DNA of 64,000 bases from Natrinema versiforme (GTDB lineage Archaea > Halobacteriota > Halobacteria > Halobacteriales > Natrialbaceae): assembly GCF_005576615.1 (NCBI RefSeq), contig NZ_CP040330.1, positions 1-64,000 of the forward strand, in the 5' to 3' direction. Positions 7,958 through 16,712 of this stretch are shown here, piece after piece (the stretch's first letter is position 1; each line of letters starts with the position of its first letter). The notes beneath the pieces are model-generated. The model made no database searches, was not told the DNA's origin, and saw only the letters and a program-made list of their open reading frames with translations. The translations under genes and the position numbers were made by a program.

Positions 7958-9136
7958 ATGCGCGTCGTAGCCAAGTTCGGCGGGACGAGTCTCGGTAGCG
8001 GGGACCGGATCAACCGCGCCGCGGATTCGATCGCCGCGGCCGTCGAGGACGGCCACGAGATCGCCGTCGTCGCCAGCGCGATGGGGTCGACCACCGACGA
8101 ACTGCTCGACGAGATTTCCTTCGAGACCGACGAGGCAGACCGCGCCCAGATCGTCAGCATGGGCGAGCGGACCTCCGTTCGCATGCTCAAGGCCGCGCTG
8201 TCGGCCCGCGGCATCGACGCGATCTTCCTCGAGCCCGGCAGCGATCGGTGGCCCGTGGTCACCGACGAGTACGGCGAGGTCAACGTCGAGGAAACCCGAG
8301 AACGCGCCGCGGAGGTCGCGGCGGATCTCGACGGTACGGTTCCGGTCATCACCGGCTTCCTCGCGGAGGGGCCGGACGGCTCGATCACGACGCTGGGACG
8401 GGGCGGCAGCGATACCACGGCGGTCATGATGGGCAAGTACATGGACGCCGACGAGGTCGTCATCGTGACCGACGTCGAGGGCGTCATGACCGGCGACCCC
8501 CACGTCGTCGAAGGGGCCCGGAACGTCGGCGAGATTTCGGTCGACGAACTCCGGAACCTCTCCTTCCGCGGGGCCGAGGTCGTCGCGCCCTCCGCGCTCT
8601 CCTACAAGGAGGGCAACTTGGACGTCCGCGTCGTCCACTACCAGCACGGCGACCTGCTCTCGGGCGGGACGAGTATCGAAGGCGAATTCAAGAACCTCGT
8701 CGACCTGCGCGAGCGGCCGCTGGCCTGCCTGACCGTCGCCGGTCGGGCGATCCGAAACGAGCCCGGTATCTTCCATCACCTCTCGGAGGCGCTCGACGAG
8801 AGCGACGTCAACATCGACGCCGTCGCCAGCGGAATGGACACCATCACGTTCTACATCGACGAGGAGGAGGCCGAACGCGCAGAGAACATCCTCCACCGCG
8901 AGGTCATCGCACGCGACGAACTCTCGAGTGTCACCGTCGACTCGCCGATCGCCGTCATCCGCGTGACCGGCGGCGAACTTCCCAACCAGCCGGGGATCAT
9001 CAGCGAGATCGTCAACCCCCTCGCCGAGGCCCGCATCCACCTGCAGGACATCATCACGAGCGCGACCAGCGTCGCCCTCTTCGTCAACTGGGACGACCGC
9101 GAGGAGACCCTCGAGTTGACCCAGGACCTGTTCTAG
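7958..9136 (+). CDS. lysC: Aspartate kinase
   Basis: Catalyses ATP-dependent phosphorylation of aspartate, the first step toward lysine, threonine and methionine. The N-terminus has the family signature KFGGTSL, followed by a kinase core with TTLGRGGSDTTA near residue 145. Two ACT regulatory domains occupy the last 150 residues, starting near VAGRAIRNEPG and RVTGGELPNQPG, so feedback control by an amino acid is expected. Length (392) is lower than the 450-470 of many homologues but typical for haloarchaeal forms. It stands alone, with no clear operon partner. Confidence 0.94.
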   Translation: MRVVAKFGGTSLGSGDRINRAADSIAAAVEDGHEIAVVASAMGSTTDELLDEISFETDEADRAQIVSMGERTSVRMLKAALSARGIDAIFLEPGSDRWPVVTDEYGEVNVEETRERAAEVAADLDGTVPVITGFLAEGPDGSITTLGRGGSDTTAVMMGKYMDADEVVIVTDVEGVMTGDPHVVEGARNVGEISVDELRNLSFRGAEVVAPSALSYKEGNLDVRVVHYQHGDLLSGGTSIEGEFKNLVDLRERPLACLTVAGRAIRNEPGIFHHLSEALDESDVNIDAVASGMDTITFYIDEEEAERAENILHREVIARDELSSVTVDSPIAVIRVTGGELPNQPGIISEIVNPLAEARIHLQDIITSATSVALFVNWDDREETLELTQDLF

Positions 9137-9289
9137 GGAGCGCGCCTCGAGTCGGGACCGGAACCGATCCCGTCGGCCGATTTCGCGGCGACGTTCTCGC
9201 GATCGAAACACTGTTTTAGTCGTTGATTAGCCGCTCGAAATCTCGGTAACGGGGTCGTAACGAAGGGGAACGGGATGGGAGTCGCACCT

Positions 9290-10012
9290 ATGAGCACAGA
9301 GCAGCCGGGCACGGACGTGTTCGAAGAGATCGACCCCGATCCCGACGCGGTGCTGGCCGAGTTCGGCGTCGAATCGCCCGACGAACTCGCCGCCGAGGGC
9401 GGCGCACACGATACGGTCCCGGACGACCGGATCGATGTCGACGACACGACGGCCGCCGAACTGTTCGCCGATCTCGAGGCCCAGGCCACTGAGACTCGAG
9501 CGGCCGAGCTCGAGGACCGGGACTCCGACGGCTCGACCGACTCGACCGACTCGACCGACGCGCCGGCCGATCAGATCGACGGAGCATCCCCGTCCGAATT
9601 CGAGGAGTTCGAGGCGGCTGTCGTCGCCGGCCGCGAGGACGAGGGCCTCGTCGAGTCGACGGCTGCTGAACTCAACGCGGTCGCCGAGCGCGTGGTCGGG
9701 TCCGACGAGACGGCCGCTGCCGACGAGACCGAAGCGCCGCTCGAGTCCGGAGTGATACTCGAGGCCGAAGCGCCGACCGGTTCCGAAGAACCGGCTGCTG
9801 CGGACGAGGGCGACGGCGAACCGGTGCCAGAGGCCCGAAGCGCCGCGGGGACGGACACTCGAGACACTGCTCGGAGCGACGATTCCGCGTCCGACCGGTC
9901 GCTCACCGTTTCCCACGCGACGGCGGACGAGCTGGAACTCGTCGGTCCCGACCCGACGACGACGCGAATCGATACCGACGCCTTCGGTCGCGCCGGCGCG
10001 GACGGGAACTGA
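9290..10012 (+). CDS. Acidic low-complexity haloarchaeal protein
   Basis: This protein of about 240 residues is dominated by Asp, Glu, Ala, Ser and Thr and lacks a recognisable domain. A conserved-looking N-terminus (EEIDPDPDAVLAEFGVESPDEL) and a short C-terminal segment (ADELELVGPDPTTTRIDTDAFG) frame a disordered, repetitive middle containing DSTDSTDST. I chose the ATG at 9290; another lies at 9275. The middle probably evolves freely. Similar acidic linker proteins are frequent in haloarchaea, but I know no function for this one. Confidence 0.7.
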   Translation: MSTEQPGTDVFEEIDPDPDAVLAEFGVESPDELAAEGGAHDTVPDDRIDVDDTTAAELFADLEAQATETRAAELEDRDSDGSTDSTDSTDAPADQIDGASPSEFEEFEAAVVAGREDEGLVESTAAELNAVAERVVGSDETAAADETEAPLESGVILEAEAPTGSEEPAAADEGDGEPVPEARSAAGTDTRDTARSDDSASDRSLTVSHATADELELVGPDPTTTRIDTDAFGRAGADGN

Positions 10013-10143
10013 TGGGGTCGCACAACGGGCCGTCGCTACGTTCGCCCGTCGATGATCCGATCCGGTCCGAAACGGACGGTTCGACTCATCGATGAACACG
10101 AACTCTCAGCTAGACTGAACACGCGCGACGGCGTTGCGTGGGT

Positions 10144-11490
10144 ATGGTCGCGTACAAGACGAAAGTAGCCGAACGAATCCGGCTCCCCTCGCGGGACCAG
10201 CGCGAACGAGCACTCGCCGAAGCCGGGTACAACGCCTTCAATCTCGACGCCGAGGACGTCTTCGTCGATCTCCTGACCGACAGCGGTACCGGTGCGATGA
10301 GCGACGCCCAGTGGGCGGCGCTGATGCGCGGCGACGAGTCCTACGCCGGCTCGCGGAGCTTCGACGAACTCGAGTCGGCCGTCCGGGACGTGATGGGATT
10401 CGAGCGGGTCGTGCCGACCCATCAGGGACGGGGCGCGGAGAACGTCCTCTACGGCACCCTCCTCGAGGAGGGCGATGTCGCGCTCAACAACACCCACTTC
10501 GACACGACGCGGGCCCACGTCGCGAATCAGGGGGCCGACCCGGTTGACTGCCCGGCCGAGGGGGCTCACGACCTCGCAACCGACGCGCCGTTCAAGGGAA
10601 ACCTCTCGCTCGAGCGCGCCCGGTCGGTCGTCGACGAGGTAGGCACCGAGCGCGTGCCGCTGGTGATTTCGACGATCACGAACAACTCGACGGCGGGGCA
10701 ACCGGTCTCCGTCGAGAACACCCGTCGCGTACGGGACTTCGCCGACGAGATCGACGCGACGTTCGTCATCGACGCTTGCCGGTTCGCCGAGAACGCCGGC
10801 TTCGTCCGGCGGCGCGAAGCGGAGTTCGCCGGGGCCGATATCGACGAAATCGCCCGCGAACAGCTCTCCTACGCCGACGCCATCGTCATGAGCGGCAAGA
10901 AGGACGGACTGGCCAACGCGGGCGGCTTCGTCGCGACCGACGACGAGGCGCTGTTCGAGCGGTGCAAGCAGCGAGCGATCCTCTACGAGGGCTTCCCCAC
11001 CTACGGCGGGATGTCCGGACGAGACGTCGCCGCGCTGGCTGTCGGTCTCCGCGAGGCCGTCGAGGAGGCGTACGTGGCCGACCGCCTCGACGGCGTCCGG
11101 GAGTTCGCCGCGCTGCTCGAGGACGCCGGCGTGCCGATCTACACGCCGCCCGGCGGCCACGCCGTCTACCTCGACGCCGGCGCGGCGCTCCCCCACCTCT
11201 CGGACGACGAGTTCCCGGGGCAGGCGCTGGTCTGCGAACTGTATCGAGAGGGCGGCGTCCGCGGGGTCGAACTCGGGAGCTTCGCGTTCCCCGATACGGA
11301 CCGACCGGAACTGGTCCGCCTCGCGGTGCCGCGCCGTACGTATCACACCGAACACTTCGAACACGTCGCGGAGACCGCCGCAGCCGTCCTCGAGAAGCGC
11401 GAGGGGGTCGACGGACTCGAGATCGTCTCCGAACCCGAAAACCGCGAGTTACGTCACTTTACGGCCGACCTCGAGCCGGTTTTGGCCTGA
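10144..11490 (+). CDS. tnaA: Tryptophanase (beta-eliminating lyase)
   Basis: A PLP-dependent enzyme expected to cleave tryptophan, or a related amino acid such as tyrosine, to pyruvate, ammonia and indole. The start (YKTKVAERI), the SRSFDELE and PTHQGRGAE segments, and MSGKKDGLANAGG with the PLP-binding Lys are typical of tryptophanase. A C-terminal PPGGHAVYLDA region also fits. Length of 448 residues is normal. I selected ATG at 10144 over the GTG two codons earlier. It is monocistronic here, with no permease neighbour. Substrate choice between Trp and Tyr cannot be settled by eye. Confidence 0.9.
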   Translation: MVAYKTKVAERIRLPSRDQRERALAEAGYNAFNLDAEDVFVDLLTDSGTGAMSDAQWAALMRGDESYAGSRSFDELESAVRDVMGFERVVPTHQGRGAENVLYGTLLEEGDVALNNTHFDTTRAHVANQGADPVDCPAEGAHDLATDAPFKGNLSLERARSVVDEVGTERVPLVISTITNNSTAGQPVSVENTRRVRDFADEIDATFVIDACRFAENAGFVRRREAEFAGADIDEIAREQLSYADAIVMSGKKDGLANAGGFVATDDEALFERCKQRAILYEGFPTYGGMSGRDVAALAVGLREAVEEAYVADRLDGVREFAALLEDAGVPIYTPPGGHAVYLDAGAALPHLSDDEFPGQALVCELYREGGVRGVELGSFAFPDTDRPELVRLAVPRRTYHTEHFEHVAETAAAVLEKREGVDGLEIVSEPENRELRHFTADLEPVLA

Positions 11491-11643
11491 CAGTAGCAGT
11501 ACTACGGCTTCGGTATCGAGAATCTTCTGTAAAGCCCTGTTCAGTCCAAATGGGGTATATTCCAAATCTCTATGTTCTAACGATTTCTGCCCGTCGCTGA
11601 GTAATCCACCTCTATAATCGCTATGCAGAAAATTGGGGCCCGA

Positions 11644-11853
11644 CTATCGGATCGCTACCCAAATCAGAGCGATCAAAGCGAGTAGGCCGTTTATCGCCCC
11701 TGTCACGAAGATGGACGTTTCCCAAAAGCTTTCCACCTCCACGATTCCATCCCAGCCCACGAAATGAACGGCTGAGGCCATGAGAAAGATGGAGAAAAAG
11801 ATCATGAACACGGACAGCTTCGGGTATTTCGTGTATCCTGTTTCAAATGTCAT
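11644..11853 (-). CDS. Small two-helix membrane protein
   Basis: A 69-residue protein with two hydrophobic segments (KLSVFMIFFSIFLMASAVHF and FVTGAINGLLALIALIWVAI) joined by an acidic loop. It is the last of three same-strand small genes in an A+T-rich patch (11.5-12.8 kb) unlike the flanking GC-rich housekeeping DNA. I recognise no family. Position after a Tat-signal gene and a hydrophobic small protein would suit an immunity or membrane partner, but this is inference. Confidence 0.55.
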   Translation of the reverse strand: MTFETGYTKYPKLSVFMIFFSIFLMASAVHFVGWDGIVEVESFWETSIFVTGAINGLLALIALIWVAIR

Positions 11854-11909
11854 TATATTTTTTACTATGGATAGAGTGAAGTATTTTGTGGTGGAGTGTG
11901 CTGTTCGAA

Positions 11910-12194
11910 TTACTGCGGTTCGAGTCCTTTTGGGGTCAGATCATCGCCCAGAATACCAGATGTCGCTATGATTACGATGCCTTCTCCCTCATCATTGTTG
12001 TCGATTAGCTGTTTCCCAACCCGAAGGAGGAACGTTGCGGTTGCACTCGCAACTACCACCGGGAGGTTTCCAACATAACCACTGATAACCGTCGCGAGCG
12101 CCCCTGCCTCAACGCCGACAGTCAGCATATCGATAATGTCGTTACAGTTGCAGTGATCCACATAGAGTCTATGCTCCATCTCAGAGCCGGTCAA
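11910..12194 (-). CDS. Small hydrophobic protein with CNC motif
   Basis: The product has 94 residues with a HCNCND motif near the N-terminus, a glycine/valine-rich hydrophobic middle (VGVEAGALATVISGYVGNLP, then VVVASATATFLL) and a charged C-terminus. Its ATG overlaps the stop of the upstream Tat-signal gene (ATGA), so the two are translationally coupled. An internal start at 12179 (MEHRLY) is possible. No family recognised. Composition resembles small secreted or pore-forming peptides of haloarchaea, but there is no demonstrated homology. Confidence 0.55.
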   Translation of the reverse strand: MTGSEMEHRLYVDHCNCNDIIDMLTVGVEAGALATVISGYVGNLPVVVASATATFLLRVGKQLIDNNDEGEGIVIIATSGILGDDLTPKGLEPQ

Positions 12195-12601
12195 TTTCGT
12201 TTTGTAGTCGTTATCTCCTTCGCACCCGGTGGTAGTAACACTGTTCGGAGTGGCGACACTCTTGGTGGTCGTTGCTTCGTCATCACAGTCCCGTTCTCCA
12301 TCGAGAACTCTATCTCGCCTTTGTCATGCTTCTTATTCAGGCCCTCGACTGCTGCGGCCATGTAGGACTTATCGCCATTGTAGGCGAGATCGCCGTCTTC
12401 GGTAATCACATAGCCGTACTTTCCTCGAGTACCACTAGATGTCGCCGCTCCTGTGCCGGAAGCAAAGAGGGAGACACCGCCCAAACTGGCTATCCCTGCT
12501 GTTGAACGAATAATACTCCTCCGCGATCGGCCATTTCTATTGGATGCCACGTCTGTAAATAATGGGAAGTTATATTCAATCTTCCCGGTATTTTCTGACA
12601 T
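12191..12601 (-). CDS. Tat-signal small exported protein
   Basis: A 136-residue protein with a twin-arginine signal (SRRSIIR followed by STAGIASLGGVSLFASG) and likely cleavage near GAATS. The mature part of about 85 residues is Lys/Gly-rich, without Cys, and lacks a known domain. It is first in a three-gene, same-strand cluster and overlaps the next gene by four bases. The A+T-rich composition and lack of recognisable family point to horizontally acquired DNA. Export is well supported; function is unknown. Confidence 0.65.
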   Translation of the reverse strand: MSENTGKIEYNFPLFTDVASNRNGRSRRSIIRSTAGIASLGGVSLFASGTGAATSSGTRGKYGYVITEDGDLAYNGDKSYMAAAVEGLNKKHDKGEIEFSMENGTVMTKQRPPRVSPLRTVLLPPGAKEITTTKRN

Positions 12602-12845
12602 AGAATACTCTCATTGGTGATGTCATGTGCTACCGGAAACGTTGTAGAAAAGCCTCCTCAATCTAGCAGTGCCCACCCTCAACTATTCTAATTCCTTGAG
12701 AATGCCGTTATGAGTTGATTCCGGTATGATATGCGATAGTGACCGTACGTGTTTCATCCGTAGACGTAGCTATCGAACGACTCGACCCAATTTTTAATCC
12801 GTAGTAAGAATCCGAGGCCCGCTCGAGACGCTCCCAGACCCGTGA

Positions 12846-13208
12846 TCAGCGACTCAAGAGCGCGCGCTGGGCCCGATCCTTCAGGCTCGGCTCCGGTTCG
12901 GACTGCCGCCCCATCCGCTGTTTCGCAAGGCTCCGGACGCCCTGCTGGGCCTGTTCGGAGGTCGCGATGTCGATCGCCCAGTCGGGGACCTGCGATTCGA
13001 GCTCCTGTCGTTTCTCGGCTTTGAGCTGACTGTACTGGCGCAACGCGAGGCCGACGCCGATGAACATAGCGGCGTCGGTCAGTTCCCGCCGGAACCGGTT
13101 TCGGTCGTTGCGGACCGCGACCGCCTTCACCAGCGAGACGAGACCGATCCCGAGGTAGAGTTTGGCGTTTCGCGACGGATTGCCGCTGAGTAACCCTTTG
13201 AGTGCCAT
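12846..13208 (-). CDS. Conserved haloarchaeal hypothetical protein
   Basis: The protein has 120 residues with two weakly hydrophobic segments (LYLGIGLVSLVKAVAV and LTDAAMFIGVGLALRQY) followed by a charged helical C-terminus (KAEKRQELESQ, then QQGVRSLAKQRM). It may be a small membrane-associated protein. It has normal haloarchaeal composition and lies 57 bases downstream of an acetyltransferase on the same strand. I recognise no family or function. Confidence 0.65.
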   Translation of the reverse strand: MALKGLLSGNPSRNAKLYLGIGLVSLVKAVAVRNDRNRFRRELTDAAMFIGVGLALRQYSQLKAEKRQELESQVPDWAIDIATSEQAQQGVRSLAKQRMGRQSEPEPSLKDRAQRALLSR

Positions 13209-13265
13209 GCGGCGGTGGCTACCACGTTCTCTCGGGAGAAAGCTCCGCCAGCAGGCGACGGGTCG

Positions 13266-13700
13266 TTAGTCGGACTCGGTCTCGGGACTGCCCTTGATGC
13301 CGCGGTGTCGCTGCTCGTCGATCGGTTCGATCGCGAAGCCGACCCGCTCGTAGAACGGGCGGACGCCGTCGTCGAACCGCGCCGTCAGCCGCCCTTCTCG
13401 GTCGATGGCGCGGTCGATCAACGCCCGGCCGATGCCGCGCCCGCGGTGACGGCGACGAACACCGATCGCCGAGACGTGGGCACCGCGGTCGCCGTCTTCG
13501 CCCTCCTCGAGGGACTCGAGCACGACCGTGCCGAGCACCCGTTCGCGGTTCGTGTCGGTCGTCCCGCCGCGCTCGTCGCCGGCGACCAGAACGTTTCCCT
13601 CCGCGATTCGGCTCTCAACGTTTCCCGGCTCGAGCATGGCCGCGTCGAGGATGCGCCGCACCTCGAGGGCGTCGTCCGGGGTGGCGGTGCGGACGAACAT
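13266..13700 (-). CDS. GNAT family N-acetyltransferase
   Basis: Predicted to transfer an acetyl group from acetyl-CoA to an amine. The acetyl-CoA loop appears as RHRGRGIGRALIDRA near residue 89, preceded by the strand HVSAIGVRRR and followed by a C-terminal FYERVGFAIEP, all classical GNAT motifs. Length (144) is typical. It lies three bases downstream of the redoxin-like gene on the same strand, so the two are probably cotranscribed. The acceptor substrate is unknown. Confidence 0.88.
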   Translation of the reverse strand: MFVRTATPDDALEVRRILDAAMLEPGNVESRIAEGNVLVAGDERGGTTDTNRERVLGTVVLESLEEGEDGDRGAHVSAIGVRRRHRGRGIGRALIDRAIDREGRLTARFDDGVRPFYERVGFAIEPIDEQRHRGIKGSPETESD

Positions 13701-13703
13701 TCG

Positions 13704-14246
13704 TCAGGAGCGTCGGTCGGCGTGGGCTAACAACGCGTCGATCGCGGGTCGGTCGAGCATCGTTCGGCCGCGGTAGGCCGCGGTGACCGCCAGCTCGTCG
13801 GGATCCGCGGCCCGGACGTCGAAGATGATCGCGGCCGGCATCCGGCCGACGAGATCGAAGCGGCGACCGAGCGACCCGAGGCGAACGGGCTGGTCGAAGG
13901 CGTCGCCGAGGGTCGCGTCCGGATCCGCACAGATGGGATAGGGGAGGTCGTACCGCTCTTGCCACTCTCGGACTCGCTCGCGCGGTTCGGGAACGACCGA
14001 GACGACCGCACAGCCCCGCTCGCGGAACTCGTCGTAGCGGTCGGCGACGGCCCGGACCTGCCGGCGACACTGTCCCGCGTGGTGGTCGCGGTGGAGCAAC
14101 AGAACGACGGCGTCGTAGGCGGGGTCCGGCTCGTCGCCCGTCGTCGGGTCCGCCGGTTCGACCGGTGCCGTCAGGTCCGCGAGCGCCAGTCGATCCGGTC
14201 CCGAGCCGACGTTCGGCAGCGTCACCTCGAGGGCGGGTTCGGCCAT
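13704..14246 (-). CDS. Thioredoxin-fold redoxin-like protein
   Basis: This 180-residue protein follows the AhpC/TSA plan: VVLLLHRDHHAGQCRRQVRAV at the active-site helix, CAVVSVVPEPRERVREW, PYPICADPDATLGDAF and a PAAIIFDV strand. The usual peroxidatic position reads HHAGQC, with one Cys at its end, so a one-Cys or altered active site is possible. It shares an operon with a GNAT enzyme and diverges from the HTH-10 gene. It may be a peroxidase or a redox chaperone; the fold is more secure than the reaction. Confidence 0.75.
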   Translation of the reverse strand: MAEPALEVTLPNVGSGPDRLALADLTAPVEPADPTTGDEPDPAYDAVVLLLHRDHHAGQCRRQVRAVADRYDEFRERGCAVVSVVPEPRERVREWQERYDLPYPICADPDATLGDAFDQPVRLGSLGRRFDLVGRMPAAIIFDVRAADPDELAVTAAYRGRTMLDRPAIDALLAHADRRS

Positions 14247-14351
14247 ACGCCGCGTACCGTGTCGACCGGGAAAGCGACTGGGCTTTCACCGGTGGCTCGG
14301 AGAGCGTTCCCCGGGAGCCGACGATGAACCGATACCGGTTTCGTTCGTCGT

Positions 14352-14403
14352 GTTACGTCCGAAGTAACGATTAAGTAATCGTGTGTGGTACTGTCTGACA
14401 GTA
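14352..14403. promoter_or_regulatory. Three adjacent palindromes upstream of HTH-10 gene
   Basis: GTTAC/GTAAC arms (14352-14368), ACGATTA-AG-TAATCGT (14367-14382) and TACTGTC-T-GACAGTA (14389-14403) lie within 52 bases in the gap between two divergent genes. The last two are perfect. The block is a good candidate operator region for the redoxin operon, the HTH-10 regulator, or both. The rest of the gap shows nothing else. Confidence 0.55.
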
Positions 14404-14507
14404 TGGGTGCCGAACACGTCCGCTTCGTTGACAGTCAGTCGAAAAACAGCCGTTCGGAAGTCGATCTCCGAACCGAAACGCGCCACGAAGAGCCGATGTG
14501 ACAACCC

Positions 14508-15152
14508 GTGAGTCTGATCGCAATCCTCGATGTCGCCCACCCCGATCTCGCGCTGACGCCGACGATTCGCGACTGCCCGGAGGCGTCCATCGAGGTCGTG
14601 CCCCACTCCACGACGGACCCCGAGACGGGACTGTTCTTCTACCTCGTCGAGGGTGCGGACGAGACGTTCGAGGATGTCCTCGAGCGCGATCACACGGTCG
14701 CGGACTGGATGCTCGTCGACGACCTCGGATCGACGCGCATCTATCGGCTCCAGCACCCTGCAGACACTACGCTGATCTCGCCGATGACGACCGAACTCGG
14801 CGGGCTACTGTTGAAAGCCCAGAGCAACGACCGAGGGTGGACCAATCGCCTCCACCTCCCCGATCGAGAAGCCCTCGCCGAACTCTGGGAGTGCTGCGAG
14901 GAAACGGACATCGCCTTCGATCTCCACCGGATGTTCCGGCAGGACGAGTGGACCGGCGAGGCGGTCCCGGCGGTGACCGACGAACAGCGCGCCGCGCTGG
15001 TGACCGCCTACGAGGAGGGCTACTTCGAGGAACCCCGCGAAACGTCGCTCGAGGAACTCGCAGACAGCCTCGGCATCTCCCCGACGGCCGTCGGCGGGCG
15101 CATCCGTCGCGGAACCGGCCAACTGGTCGAGACGACGCTCCTCGAGGAGTAA
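14508..15152 (+). CDS. HTH-10 family transcriptional regulator (Bat-like)
   Basis: A 214-residue regulator of the bacterio-opsin activator type. The N-terminal 150 residues form a sensor-like domain, and the last 55 residues contain the HTH-10 motif: EQRAALVTAYEEGYFEEPR then TSLEELADSLGISPTAVGGR. Such proteins are one-component DNA-binding regulators common in haloarchaea. GTG start at 14508 fits the family N-terminus (SLIAILDVAHPDLAL). The palindromes upstream may be its own operator. Ligand and targets are unknown. Confidence 0.88.
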   Translation: MSLIAILDVAHPDLALTPTIRDCPEASIEVVPHSTTDPETGLFFYLVEGADETFEDVLERDHTVADWMLVDDLGSTRIYRLQHPADTTLISPMTTELGGLLLKAQSNDRGWTNRLHLPDREALAELWECCEETDIAFDLHRMFRQDEWTGEAVPAVTDEQRAALVTAYEEGYFEEPRETSLEELADSLGISPTAVGGRIRRGTGQLVETTLLEE

Positions 15153-15198
15153 CGCGGCCGCGAAACCGAGACGGTGCGAACGGTTCGGTCCGCTCCGC

Positions 15199-15552
15199 TC
15201 AGACGGCGGCGAGGTGGTCGTCCCGGGGCTCGTAGAGCGCACCGGTCATCCGAACGTCGTAAATCTCCGCGAGCGTGTCGCCGACGGAGACGCCCTGCTC
15301 GTCCATCGCCGCGGCGACGACGCCGATCGGGACGCCGTCATCGTAGCGGCTCTCGAGGTCGGCGACGACGGTCTCGAGGTCGCCGTCGGTCGGCAGTTCG
15401 AACGCGAGGTCGACACGCGTGATCGTCGCGTCGTGGCCCGTCAACCGGTGATGTCGGCGGTAGAAGTCGACGATTCCGTTCGCCGACTCGAGGTCCGCGT
15501 CGACGCCGCACTCCTCGCACGCGACCGTGAACGCGGGGCGTTGGTGGCTCAT
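15199..15552 (-). CDS. Conserved hypothetical, Cys pair and winged-helix-like C-terminus
   Basis: The 117-residue product begins with a Cys pair (VACEECGVDADLE) in a zinc-ribbon-like context with a nearby RRHHRLTGHDATI segment. Its C-terminal part (VPIGVVAAAMDEQGVSVGDT then GALYEPRDDHL) resembles winged-helix tails seen in haloarchaeal replication and regulatory proteins. It lies 21 bases downstream of the Rieske gene stop side on the same strand as that gene, so readthrough is possible. I assign no function. Confidence 0.6.
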   Translation of the reverse strand: MSHQRPAFTVACEECGVDADLESANGIVDFYRRHHRLTGHDATITRVDLAFELPTDGDLETVVADLESRYDDGVPIGVVAAAMDEQGVSVGDTLAEIYDVRMTGALYEPRDDHLAAV

Positions 15553-15572
15553 AGTAGAAAGCTGTGGCTCGA

Positions 15573-16712
15573 TCAGGCCTCGTAGGCCTCCTGTGCGAGG
15601 CGGTGGAGCTTGTGGACGGTGTGTTCGTTCGGCCCGAGTCTGGCTTGGGCGATTGCGCCCGACTCGAGGCCGCGTTGCTGGCGCTCGACGAGTTCGAAGT
15701 CCTCCTCCTGGAGTTGCCTGCTCGTCCGAACGAACGTCTCCTCTTCGTCGGTCAGGTCGGGGTTCCTAAAGTAGTAGTCCGCGACGAGTTGGAACCGCCC
15801 CTCGTCGATGGGGTCGATGATGTAGGTGCCGTAGCCGTCGGCGGTCCCGTACATGTTGACCGTGAAGTTCGGCCAGAAGTAGTAGAACTTCGCCTCGTGT
15901 TCCTCGTGGATACGCATCTCGTCGTCGACGTCTTCCTTGTGCTGGTAGTGGAGGATCCAGTGGTAGTCGTTGACCTCGAGTTTGGAGTCGAGGAGTTCGA
16001 GGTCTTTCACCCAGTCCTGGTGGTTCGCCTGACAGTGGTCGCACTCGGAGTAGTTGCCGCCGAAGACCTTCCAGTTGCACTCGACCTCCGAGACGATGCG
16101 TCTGGCGAGGTGGTACTCCTCGAGCGGGAGCGCCTCGAGTTCGGTCTTCATCGAGCCGGCCTGTTCGGCGAGGGACATCGGCTCCTCGGCGAAGTTGACG
16201 AAGACGAACGGCCCGATTCGATCCGTGTGAACGTCCATAAGGGCGTTTTCCTCGGCGTCTAACTCGGGGACGTCGTCGTCCTCGAGGTCGGGGTTCAGCC
16301 GCGCCTCCTCGAAGCTCTTCGGCGTGCTCGCGAGGTCGCCCTCGAGGTCGTACGTCCAGAGGTGGTACGGACACTGGATGCGGTTCGCGTTGCCCGGATC
16401 GGTTATCGGCGTCTCCTCGACCATCGCCGACCCGCGGTGGGCGCAGACGTTGTAAAACGCCTGCACGTCGCCGCCGTTGGTCCGGACGACGATGATCTCT
16501 CGATCGCCGACCGTCCGGGTGAAGTAATCGCCCGGCTCGGGAATACAGTTCGTGTGACCCGCGTACACCCAGTACCGACCGAACACCGTCTCCTTCTCCA
16601 TCTCGTGGACGTCCGGATCGGTGAAGTACCGCGCCGGCAGCGCGTTCGTCTCGTCGGTGATGTCGGGACTGACCGGTTCGACCTCGTCGCGGCCGTTGTT
16701 CCACCGTGACAT
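15573..16712 (-). CDS. Rieske non-heme iron oxygenase, betaine demethylase-like
   Basis: This 379-residue protein is an aromatic-ring-hydroxylase-type alpha subunit. The Rieske cluster ligands are CAHRGSAMVEE and CPYHLWTYDLEG (about residues 90-115), and the mononuclear iron ligands are in NYSECDHCQANH near residue 215. The GbcA/stachydrine demethylase subfamily removes a methyl group from glycine betaine as formaldehyde, and the neighbouring downstream-pathway genes strongly favour this role. No reductase partner (GbcB type) is in the window, so electrons must come from elsewhere. It is divergent from the sarcosine oxidase-like gene. Family is firm; substrate is inferred. Confidence 0.85.
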   Translation of the reverse strand: MSRWNNGRDEVEPVSPDITDETNALPARYFTDPDVHEMEKETVFGRYWVYAGHTNCIPEPGDYFTRTVGDREIIVVRTNGGDVQAFYNVCAHRGSAMVEETPITDPGNANRIQCPYHLWTYDLEGDLASTPKSFEEARLNPDLEDDDVPELDAEENALMDVHTDRIGPFVFVNFAEEPMSLAEQAGSMKTELEALPLEEYHLARRIVSEVECNWKVFGGNYSECDHCQANHQDWVKDLELLDSKLEVNDYHWILHYQHKEDVDDEMRIHEEHEAKFYYFWPNFTVNMYGTADGYGTYIIDPIDEGRFQLVADYYFRNPDLTDEEETFVRTSRQLQEEDFELVERQQRGLESGAIAQARLGPNEHTVHKLHRLAQEAYEA

